A stretch of DNA of 64,000 nt from Lepus europaeus (taxonomy: Eukaryota; Chordata; Mammalia; Lagomorpha; Leporidae), in assembly GCF_033115175.1 (NCBI RefSeq), contig NC_084830.1, forward strand, positions 38,075,409-38,139,408, in the 5' to 3' direction. The position numbers and the translations under genes were made by a program. Shown here in pieces: positions 24,391 to 33,820 of the stretch (its first letter is position 1; every line of letters begins with the position of its first letter). The notes under the pieces are model-generated. The model was given only the letters and a program-made list of their open reading frames with translations. It had not been told where the DNA came from and searched no databases.

Positions 24391-26994
24391 ATGATGATTT
24401 ATGATCAAAGTAAGTCTTTGCATTTGTGTAACACCAATGTATCATCAATTGTAAGCATTTTAATAACCATTTGCCTTACTCTTTATTGAGGAGATCGAGT
24501 ACCAATGTAAAGGGCTTAGGTACTGTACGAAAATACTCAGATATTAATTCATGCTAAGTAGTGAAAGTCTACACTTCCTATCTGAAATCTCTACTTTCCT
24601 AGAGTGCACAATTCACTGAGGAAATATTAAATAGATACAGTGGATGCCGTTAATAGTGCAGTTTTTGTAATAAGAACCATATTTATCATATCATTTTAAT
24701 CTTTTCAAAGTTATTTTCTCAATCTTTCATTATGTATCATACTGACAAAAAGTTTTGAGACAGATTAAATGAAGTAGGGTAGATTAATTTATCTAAAAGC
24801 TTGGCTCACATTTCGAAGGTTCTCTCTTGGATCCACTTTGTCTTTGAAACAAAGGTTTCAAAGCTCCTCCATAAATATCCACTGGAATAGGGGGCTCTTG
24901 CATATCTAAGCAGAGAGTGGATTTTAGATGTAATGTTTTGGTTATTTCCACGTTGACAGTGCACAGTACATCTGATTCATGGTATTATATTTTGTTGAAA
25001 CAAACACAACTGCATTCCAATTAGGCTAGTTTTCACTACTCTATGAATCCATGTGTTAAATTTGAAACATTTATTGCAAATACGGTTCTGTTCTCATCCT
25101 GTTTACTTATTCATTCCCTTTCTTAAAAGTTCACTCAAAGTAACAACTCATTCTCCAATCTTCATTATTTTCCATTCCCAATAAGTATTTGTCAAATGTT
25201 TATCCAGTGCCAGTCCACGTTCAGTGTTAAATGAGGTATGGGCCCAGAACTGGAGGAAATATCTTTATCTACCCAATGAAGTTAGTGCTTCAATCACATT
25301 ATACTGCCTTGACCATTATTGTTCAATGTAGATTGATTTCCCCTGAGTACGTTATAAGCAACCTGAGCTTAAGGAATAAGGTCCAATTCTTAACAGCATC
25401 TGTAGGCACTGCCGAATGGAGAACATGTTCTGTAAATCTGGCTATGGATAGAATTCTCTTTTAAATTCTAAAGATGTATTTAGAAGTTTATCACATTTCA
25501 AAAATAAATTTAAAAAGGGGACACTGAGCACAACCTTTCTATTAATTATCATGTTTGCTTCCATATTTCTCTGCTGTTTCCACTATAACTTGGAGCATGG
25601 GAATCCTGCCAGCATCTGGATTTTCCACCTTTAGTAACCCTCATTAATCTTTGTGATTATGGTCACCATTTGCTAGGAGCATCCAAAATTATACCACATT
25701 TACTAGCAATATTAATTGAAAACAGAAATTTTTACTATCTCTTTTCATTTGCAAAGCCTTAATAGTTGCAACTCAGAAATACACTCAGGCTAGCAACAAT
25801 TTCTCAGATCAGAACCAAAAATAATAGAAAAAATAAATTGTGCAGGTAATCAAAAACTAACATTTACTTTGTTTCATTTCTAAACTCAGACTCAGACATC
25901 AGACAAAGGATGTGGCCATTACAGAAAGCAGTACCCATGTCCCTAAAAGTTGAATGTTTCCTGGAGACCACCTGGTCCAGATGCAGGCAACCCAGGATGC
26001 AATAGAGATGCAGGAAAGAGGCTGCTGTGTAACACAGTGTGGCTATGATGAAAGGACAGATTCATACGTTGCTTTCATTTCCCTTCTCTCTAGCCAGTGG
26101 CAAGCCATTGCTTCAGGTTTTATTTCCTTTTGTCCTGCCTGATGAGGACATTATGTTGTTTTTTTAAGAGATCTCTTAAGGTTGTTTTAAGGGAAGAAAA
26201 GAGTAGCAAGTGAGAGATAAACATTAAAATGGAAAAAAAATTTCCTTTATCTTTATATTTTTCAATATGCTTTTGAGAGATGTGAAAGAGAGAAAAATGC
26301 ACACAAATTTTCCTACAATAGGATTTTAGATCATTGTTGCTTTTGATTACATATTTCTGCAACTTCTGTGTTCTTGATGGAAGAAAAATACATTCTTTTC
26401 TATTTTCATCTTTTTGAAGTGGACGCATATACCAAAATGTGGCTCCAGTCTCATAGCCACAGTGAGAGAAGGAATGAATTCTAACACTGAACTACCTGCA
26501 CTGCTCTACTTGCAAACTGACTCCACTAACTCCAAATTAGAAATGTTAAAAGTATTTATCTCTCGAGGTTGTATCGAATCATTCCTAATCCCCTTTTCTG
26601 ATCTAGATACCACATGTTTGGCTAGATATGGATAATAGGGACTTAAGGTTGGTGTGGATGGAGGCAGAAAGGCAATCAAAACTTGCCCACTGATGTGGGC
26701 CAAGAACCCAGAATGCAGGAGTGGCAACTGGCAGGAAGCACATAAGATCAGGAAACATTCATTCAGGGCTCCATAGAGTGCTCCAGGAAATGATTTTGAA
26801 ATTGAGAAGGAATGGAGTGAACTCCCAATCTGACTGAAGCCTACTTTTCATTGGAGTTCTGTAAGACTTCATTTGGAAAAAAAAAAATGAGGAGGAGGAA
26901 GAGAGGAGGGGAGGGGAAAGAAGTAGTTGTTGAAAATAATTGGGCTAGAGAATTTGTTTTCTTCAGGACAGGAAAGTCTGGCAAACAATATATC
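24391..26994. other. Unique AT-rich sequence; possible L2 scrap
   Basis: No exon is recognised. At about 25175-25240 'aataagtatttgtcaaatgtttatccagtgccag' loosely resembles antisense L2 3' sequence, too weak to call. Short open frames at 25231-25464, 25954-26142, 26120-26428 and 26414-26727 show no features. Confidence 0.45.
26877..26925. repeat. Polypurine (A/GGA-rich) tract
   Basis: About 49 bp of almost pure purine, with a single T near 26888: an A run followed by GAGGAGGAAGAG-type repeats. Could form a triplex; no other role is visible. Confidence 0.7.
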
Positions 26995-27075
26995 CCACAT
27001 GTTTCATAGTGCCTGGTGCGTGTCAGTATATATTCATGAAGCAAACTGCTGAATAAATGAAAGAGTGACACAGAT
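26995..27075 (+). mobile_element. L2 3' end fragment
   Basis: 'atagtgcctggtgcgtgtcag' followed by 'aactgctgaataaatgaaagag' parallels the L2 terminus (cagtgcctggcacatagtag... tgctgaatgaatga). Confidence 0.5.
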
Positions 27076-28035
27076 TAGTTGGGAATAGGTGATCCAAGAC
27101 TATGCGTTCAGTATCTCAACAGATAAGCAGAATATAATATTTGGTTAGTAGATGCCCCAAAAGGCAAGAAGGCACCTAGACTTGAGATCTGTTAACAGGA
27201 AGTGATTTCCCAGGCATGGGAGCAGAAAGTGGTATCTGGGAGAGGGACTGGGAAGAAGAGGACAGGCTTCCGGTTCTCAAAAAGAAAGCCTGGGAAACTG
27301 GGGGTGGGACATTCCAGAAAAATCCTGAAAAAAAGCAACAAAAGCTGCAATATGGCCTGGAGCTGGGGGCTAAATGGAAATACTATTTTGAAAGTAGGTG
27401 CCGGCTAGGGGCAGCACTCCCGTATGACTCAAGGATTCAAGTGTATTCCTTCTGCCTCTGAGCCAGGTGACTCCTGGGAACTAGGGGAATGAGCAAGCTG
27501 AATCAATCATGGCTAACACTTGGTGAAGACTTGGGGCAGATGCTGAAGTCCAGCCCGGATTTACCAGCTCAATCTTTTTTCTCAAGTTAGAAGTTCTTTC
27601 CTGGCTTATGCTATAATTGCTTTTACCTTTCACAAAAAGGTTTAATTGATGAAAATCTTAGCTATGTAAGGGAGGTGACTTCCAGAGGTAAAAGAAAGGA
27701 ATGGGGAGTTCTAAGAGTCACCCGCATTGAAGAGTTTGAAAGCCACTGATAATGTCCACATACACATTTATCATAAGTGAATGAAATAAGTTAAGACTCT
27801 CAAAAAAAGGCACGACCATACAAAACAAAAGTTATTCACCAGCAGACCATGATAATATAGAGACTTCACTCTCAATATGATAGTAATTTTAATCAAGATA
27901 TGACTTTTATTTAATTAATGTTTATTATAAGGTTATGTAAGTTCATATGATAGTATTTAAGTAATATAGAAATAAAACTGAAATGATCTTACTCACTTGT
28001 CCCAGAGCATCAAAGAAATGTTAAAAAGTATCTTA
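27076..28035. other. Unique sequence, nothing recognised
   Basis: Two overlapping plus frames at 27202-27461 are featureless and lysine/glycine-rich by composition. No splice-framed exon or repeat family is recognised. Confidence 0.45.
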
Positions 28036-28310
28036 CAGAGCCAGTGTTAGACCCAGTGATTAAGATGTCAACATCCCATGTCAGGATGCATGGATTTGAG
28101 TCCCAACTCCACTCCCAATTCAACTTCTGGTGATGGCTTAAATAGTTGGGTTCCTGCTGCCAACATGCAAACCTGAATTGAGATCCCATCTCCTAGCTTT
28201 GCCCAGTCAATGCTAGTATTTGTGGAATGAACCAGTAGATGGAAATAGACATGTACACACTCTCTCTCTTTTTTCCTCTGTCTCTCAAATTAATAGAAAT
28301 GAATTTAAAA
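28036..28310 (+). mobile_element. Old lagomorph tRNA-derived SINE, decayed
   Basis: 'gccagtgttagacccagtga' head, 'ggatttgagtcccaactcc' B-box region, 'ttgggttcctgctgcc', 'gaattgagatcccatctcct', 'gtggaatgaaccagtagatgg' and a CT-rich end. It is highly diverged. Confidence 0.7.
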
Positions 28311-28435
28311 TTTTAAATTATCTTCTCTGTGCTTTCAGAAATATTCTACATACATGCAAATGTATATATGTTCATATTATTCTTTTTGAAATGCAATGTA
28401 ATAAATGTTTTGCAATTTCCTTCTGCCTATAATAT

Positions 28436-28521
28436 TTCTTAAACTTCTTTATTAAACTGATAAGAACAGATACTACACTTGATCTTAGCCAAAAGGCCGA
28501 GAAGCGATGCTTCTTAAACTT
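28436..28521 (-). pseudogene. RNU2: U2 snRNA retropseudogene, 3'-truncated, tailless, with TSD
   Basis: On the minus strand 28508 to 28450 is 59 nt matching the 5' end of U2 snRNA from its first base (atcgcttctcggccttttgg) through the GUAGUA branch-site-pairing motif. It stops inside the stem-loop II region (…cagtttaata). I see no mismatch to U2 as I know it. The Sm site, stem-loops III and IV and the U2 promoter elements are absent, so it cannot make functional U2. An 11-bp direct repeat, ttcttaaactt, flanks it at 28436-28446 and 28511-28521. There is no A tail: only three extra bases lie on the 3' side and two on the 5' side. This fits LINE-mediated insertion of a truncated snRNA. Confidence 0.95.
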
Positions 28522-28725
28522 AAACCTTTTATATGAAGGCACATAGAGATCCACAGACTAATCATTAGACTGCATAATATTGCATTTTATGTATACCATA
28601 TTGTAATAAACATCCTTTAACATATTTGCTTTATCTATTTATGCAAGTATGCCTGTAGGAAAAATTCCCAAAGTTGACCTTACTGGGCCAGAAGGAATAG
28701 ACTTTTATTCATGGGTGCCATGATA

Positions 28726-29119
28726 AGTAAATAGCATTTTTTTTCTTTTTCTTTATTTATTTATTTTTATTTTTGACAGGCAGAGTGGACAGTGAGAGAG
28801 AGAGACAGAGAGAAAGGTCTTCCTTTTGCCATTGGTTCACCCTCCAATGGCCACCGCGGCCGGCGTGTTGCGGCCGGCGCACCGCGCTGATCCGATGGCA
28901 GGAGCCAGGTGCTTCTCCTGGTCTCCCATGGGGTGCAGGGCCCAAGGACTTGGGCCATCCTCCACTGCACTCCCTGGCCACAGCAGAGAGCTGGCCTGGA
29001 AGAGGGGCAACTGGGACAGAATCCGGCGCCCTGACCAGGACTAGAACCTGGTGTGCTGGCGCCACTAGGCGGAGGATTAGCCTATTGAGCCGTGGCGCCG
29101 GCTAGTAAATAGCATTTTT
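28726..29119 (-). mobile_element. Full-length lagomorph C SINE, young subfamily (SINE 28742-29103) with TSD
   Basis: Complete antisense element: T-rich tail, gacaggcagagtggacagtg, GA stretch, body with 'gatccgatggcaggagcc', and 'gccgtggcgccggct' at the 5' end. Perfect 16-bp repeat agtaaatagcattttt at 28726-28741 and 29104-29119. Several open frames across it are non-coding. Confidence 0.96.
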
Positions 29120-29396
29120 GTTTCCATTTAGTTCTAAAAGTAATTTTGTAAAATGTAGGAATATTTTTACAATATTAAACCAGGCAGTACTATAGTTAAT
29201 AATAAGCTGACATCTCTACTATGATAGCATTTAATATGAAACATATTTGAGTTTGATATTACAACTGCAGAAAATAATGGCAGGGAAATAGGCACTAATA
29301 AGGTTACATCTTCTGCACTTGAGAAAACAAATTATTTACCTCTGAAGTACTCAACTTCGAAGGTTAATGCTCTGTCAGTCAGAAGAAAACAAGTGT

Positions 29397-29758
29397 CTTC
29401 ATTCTTTAGGTTCTTTTTATTTTTCTTTCTTTTTTAAAATTTATTTATTTGAGAGGTAGAGTTACAGATGGTGGGAGGGAGAGAGAGAGAGAGGTCTTCC
29501 ATCTGCTGGCTCACTCCCCAAATAGCTGCAAGGGCCAGAGCCGGGCCAATTGCAAGTCAGGAGCCAGAAGCTTCTTCTGGGTCTCCCAGGCGGGTGAAGG
29601 GTGATTCATCTTGCACTGCTTTCTCAGGACATAGTAGACAGCTACATCAGAAAAGGGGCAGCCAGGACAAGAACTAGCACCAATCCAGGATGCCAGCACC
29701 ACAGGTGGAGGCTTAGACTACTATGCCACTGCAGGGCCCTCCAATGCCTTCATTCTTT
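29397..29758 (-). mobile_element. Older lagomorph SINE (SINE 29408-29747) with TSD
   Basis: Antisense element: 'aaaatttatttatttgagaggtagagttacag' tail side, GA stretch, 'ctcactccccaaatagctgc', 'gtcaggagccagaagcttcttctgggtctccc', and 'atgccactgcagggccc' 5' end. Perfect 11-bp repeat cttcattcttt at 29397-29407 and 29748-29758. Confidence 0.88.
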
Positions 29759-30880
29759 TTTTTTTTTTTTTTGACTATTGAGAAACAGTTTATTATTTCA
29801 TTTTAAAATTATTTATTTATCCAATGCCATTGGTTGAACCCTTCGCTTAACACAGAATTAATCATAGGTGTATAAATTCAATTGAAAATAGATCCCAGTA
29901 AAAAATAAGAGTGAGAATAAGAGAGGAAGCAGCTGCACAACCCGGCTCACATTCACATGAACACACCCCTAGAAGCAAAGCTAAAAACTTGCCATGTGAC
30001 TCCAAGTCCCACCAAGCTGGGTGGTACCAATGCTATCTTACCTGTCAAACTGATCATATTAGGTGTGTAATCCTATTTCTCTTAATGTGAAGATGGGAGA
30101 TAAAATTCAAGAGGCCATGCAATATGGGAGAAGTCTTGCTCCTGAGTAGAGGAGTGGCAAAGGGAGTGGAAAGTAGCTTGGATGACCAAATCCAGTAGCT
30201 TGGCAAAACTGGTTTCTACAAGCTCCTGGACTTGACTTCAGCCAAACCAGGGAGAAGTAGCCCCTCTCTGTTGCAAGCATCTAAGTGGGTCCTGTATCTG
30301 AATGAGTCATATATATGAGTCTTCTTTGGTAGAAAGGACGTTTCCTTATTTCTCCTCAACATGGAACAGATGGTGTGATCATCCTGGGAATTCAGAAAGT
30401 TTTTGAGTTCAAAGAAAAACACAAGTTCCCTTGAGAGTGTAACAGGGATCTTGGCAGTACTGACAATAACCTGAAGTATCAGCAATAGAACACAGGAAGA
30501 GGAGGAGGGTTCTCTAACAGACCTGCACTGTTGCCATCTTAGGCTGAACTCTGTGCAGTGCTGACAACAGCACAAGGGAGAGAGGCAAATTTCAGTGATT
30601 TCCCAGAAGTACAATGCCCTGAGATACTGGGAGCAGGACTAGGGTAAGGAGGGACTCTTGGATACTGGCACTTGCAATGGAATGAGATGCTACTTGTTTG
30701 GGTGTCTTTCTTGAAAAATTTACCAATAGCATTGTCTCCTGGGCTGGAGTTTTGGCAACCAATCTTATATAGATTGTGTATAAATATTCTGTATTCACTG
30801 AGCACACGGATGATGTAAAATCTTTGCCAACCATGGTATTGAGAACTCACATATGAAAAACATAAACTTTTATATATGAT
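29759..30880 (+). mobile_element. Old L1 3' UTR (confident to about 30.1 kb, likely to about 30.88 kb)
   Basis: After a T run, the plus strand reads 'ccaatgccattggttgaacccttcgcttaacacagaattaat', 'gtgtataaattcaattgaaaatagatccc', 'aataagagtgagaataagagagga', and 'gtaccaatgctatcttacctg'. This matches in order the sense strand of the L1 3' UTR that lies antisense at 58.9-59.1 kb. The T run is therefore internal L1 sequence, not a minus-strand poly(A). Beyond about 30.1 kb similarity to the younger L1 becomes faint. The overlapping minus frames (132 and 103 codons, 30216-30850) show nothing recognisable. Confidence 0.55.
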
Positions 30881-31299
30881 AATTCTGGTGTGTGTTCTGA
30901 GGTAAGAGAATACAACATTACCCCCTCTTGTATCCCCAGCTACCTGAGTGGGTCTAGGTGTCAGTGGGTCTGGGTGTCAGGGCAGAGAAAAGAGTATTCC
31001 AAAAGTTGAAAGTCTGGGTCCTGGAAAATGTGTCCTTAAACACTACACTCATCTGTGAAGCACATATTAAGATTTGTGAAGACGAAAGAAGAGCAAATGG
31101 TATGTCAAAAACGTTTTTTTACATTACCCCAAATCAAATCCATCATTAAGAGATGAGTGAAAAGTGCTAGTTTGGTTCAGATAAGTGATTCATTACTAAT
31201 AGCTAAAAATGCATATATTTTTAAATAAGTTTTCACACTTGTTTCCAATTATCTTAGTCCGGATATTTTACTTTGGTGTTTTGTATCAGGTGTTCTTGA
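30881..31299. other. Unique sequence, nothing recognised
   Basis: No repeat or exon is recognised. A short direct repeat, gtgggtctgggtgtcag-like, is present at about 30949-30979. Confidence 0.45.
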
Positions 31300-31900
31300 T
31301 TGTTTCTCAGAATTGACTTTCTGTTGTCGTGCAGCTTTGAGAAACTGGACCCTTAGTGAGATTGGGCTCCCTTTGACCCTTTGTGATCTTACATTGCCTT
31401 TTCATTTTGTCTTGGTTTTCTCCCTCTGAGTAATTTCAGAGAAGCCTCCAATCAACCAGCAACAAACTCAAATATAATTACGACAAGTGCAAGATCTGGA
31501 AACTCTGCCTGGTAATTGACATTAAAGGAGACTTAAAGCGTCTTGCAAATCAAGCCTGTTGTAATAGGGCCTGTATGGTAATATCAGCTGGATAATTGTC
31601 CACTTCAACCCAGAGTTAAAGGGTGTACTGCGCATTCTAAATTTTCTTTTAATAAGAATGTGTTTTTAACCACTCTACCAGAACTTACTTGGTAACAAAT
31701 CCTCCAGTTTATCAATATTGTGGGGGAAATCCCAAATGTCACCCTCAGAGTTTTCATTTTGTGCAGATAAATCACAACTTGCTACATTTCAGCATACGAC
31801 TCTCCATTACAGCAAATGTGACAGAAGGCGCCTCTAGGCACTGCTGAGTGAACACGCTCCTGCACCCACATGGGGCTGTCCTCACTTACTGTGAACAGAC
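31300..31900. promoter_or_regulatory. Candidate conserved non-coding block
   Basis: Repeat-free, compositionally complex sequence with retained CpGs (ttgtcgtgcag, ttaaagcgtcttg, tactgcgcattc), CCTTTG/CTTTGT SOX/TCF-like sites and a 'ggcgcctctaggcactgc' site at 31827-31844 that loosely resembles a reverse-strand CTCF core. No coding potential. Conservation is untested. Confidence 0.32.
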
Positions 31901-32779
31901 CAAACGCCCTCCAATTCCCACACTTTTAAAAGCATGCAAACTGTGTCCCTATTTAAATATAAGTTCTCATTTTAATGACATGAAAAACCTCAGATGACAG
32001 AACCATCACTCTAAGTGATTCCAGTATTTCCTTCTATTGTTACCGCCTTTTTGTTCAGAAGCTGCAAAGCATTTTCTCGTATAAACAGACTTTTCTTGTT
32101 GTTTATATAATAATACTTGGTTTACTCCTGGCGTTTCCTTTCAAATAGCCATTCACAGAAGATTTCCAGAGAGGTTTCATGCATTGTGTCCTTGGTCCTT
32201 TTCCCTTCGAGCTTAGACATGAGCTTATTAAGGGTGGTTTTGGGATGGTGTGGCAAGGATTATGGACAGGGAGGGGTCCTGTTTTGTGTAGTTCTACGAA
32301 CAGCTACGGTGAATTGGAAATGGCATTTACTTAACAACATCAGATGTTTCACCTTCCCACCGCCCTTCTGTGCTTCAGGTGCTTGTTCATAGAGAGTGAA
32401 GCAAGCAGAATACATATCTGCCTTGCACGAAGGCTGTCAGAGAAGTTGTGCCTTGAGGAATGGTTCAAGGCCCTTGTTAAAACACAGTCTTCCTAAGACA
32501 CCCCTGCGTGCCAAGTTCTCTGCATCACTGACTCTCCAGGTGCCATACTGGGATTTGACAACACATCCCTGCAGACCTGAACCACACATAGTTTGTTATA
32601 TTAAAACCTTAGAGAAACAGGACATTTTTTTTTTGCTGGCACTGTCTAGAAAACATCAGCTTGTTTTCTTTAACTGTTGTCCTATTTATTTCACAGCCAC
32701 TCTCAGAAAATGGGCTGGCTCCTTACTACTCCCACACAATGCAAGAGCTTGTTTCCAAAGAGCAGAGAAAATTGACTGA
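31901..32779. other. Unique sequence, no supported gene
   Basis: Two successive plus frames lie at 32117-32392 (91 codons) and 32396-32779 (127 codons). Neither resembles a known protein, and no convincing splice or start context is seen. Parts may belong to the same regulatory landscape as the neighbouring blocks. Confidence 0.4.
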
Positions 32780-33060
32780 GATCCATCGTTAGATGACAGA
32801 TGGATTCTGTTGCATTGCCAGAGACATGAAATTGCAGGTGACACCTGATACGCGATAATGAAGAGTACCCCTCCTGTAATCAGCCCCTGGCCTTTGTTTT
32901 TGTGATGTCATCAGCATGCAGGTGGCTTACCTGAGAGTTTGAACAAAATACTGAGTATTGTCAGGGAGCTCACAGGGGTAACTTTTATCTCCCCATCTGT
33001 GTGATCTCCTGTGTGATGAATTTGGACTACGGCCATTTCCAATTCTATTTGGGCTTATAA
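32780..33060. promoter_or_regulatory. Candidate enhancer-like block with paired CAGGTG E-boxes
   Basis: Two inverted CAGGTG/CACCTG-type pairs are present. One is caggtgacacctg at 32835-32847 (1-bp spacer) and the other is caggtggcttacctg at 32919-32933, whose second half lacks the final E-box base. Between them lie a cctttgtttttg SOX-like site and TGATGTCATCA (32903-32913), a CRE/AP-1-like motif. The block is repeat-free and retains CpGs (gatacgcgataatg). Bipartite CACCT pairs are the known binding arrangement of ZEB-family repressors; the assignment is inference. Confidence 0.4.
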
Positions 33061-33422
33061 AAAGTTATTAGGGAGTTGTCTATGGCCTTGTTATTCTGCC
33101 TTATCAATTATATTAATTATAATATCAATACCTATAGCTCTATATTTATATGATTTCTAGTATCACCAGTAAACAATATGAGTTCTAAAGAATATCCACC
33201 TACCATCAGCCTGGATTTAGATTGTTCCCAGTGATCAGATCATGCATTTCTGACTTTATTTAGTAAATAAAACACATGTTTCATACAATGTTTTGATTTA
33301 TTAAAAATATGCCCGAGGAAGTGGTGGTGTTCTTCCAACTGTATCTGGGAAGTAGGGCTCTTAAGATGATTATTAATTTCTACTTGTTTTGGCCACCTCT
33401 TTTTAAAAAAATATAGGAAGTT

Positions 33423-33759
33423 CTGAGGGGTGGGTGTGTATTTGGTGCAGCAGTTAAGGCAACACATGGGATACTCATATCTGATATCTGAAATCTGGGT
33501 TCAAGTTCGAGCTCTGTTTCTGATTCCCGCTTCCTGGTAAAGCACACCCTGGGAGGCAGCAGGTTATGGCCCACTCAGTTGAGTCCTTGCCACCTACATG
33601 GAAAATCCAGCTGGAGTTCCAGGCTCCTGGCTTCAGCCTGGCCCAGCCTTGGCTGTTGCAGGCATTTGGGAAGTAAACCAGCAGACAACAAAGAGAGATT
33701 CTTTCTTTCTTTCTTTCTTGCTTCCTTCCTTCCTTCCTTTCTTTTTTCTTTCTTTCTTT

Positions 33760-33812
<53 letters not shown>

Positions 33813-33820
33813 TTTCAAGT
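33423..33820 (+). mobile_element. Old lagomorph SINE with expanded CTTT/CT tail region
   Basis: 'tgtatttggtgcagcagtta' head, 'gggttcaagttcgagctc' B-box region, 'gtccttgccacctacatgg', 'gagttccaggctcctggctt', 'catttgggaagtaaaccagc', then a long pyrimidine repeat where the CT-rich end normally lies. Confidence 0.8.
33700..33814. repeat. (CTTT)n-(CCTT)n-(CT)n compound microsatellite
   Basis: About 115 bp of pure pyrimidine except for one G near 33720, in three phases. It arises from the SINE CT stretch. The serine/leucine and arginine/glutamate frames across it are artefacts. Confidence 0.95.

Noticed and set aside
29757-30880. A minus-strand processed retrogene with AATAAA and poly(A) (T run at 29757-29774) and a 132-codon frame
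   Set aside because: The adjoining 300 bp match the sense strand of the L1 3' UTR in order when compared with the copy at 58.9-59.1 kb. The T run is thus L1-internal sequence, and the minus frame shows no recognisable protein.
32117-32779. A two-exon-like gene from consecutive plus frames of 91 and 127 codons
   Set aside because: The frames are separated only by a stop codon, have no recognisable family, and lie in a block that looks regulatory rather than coding.
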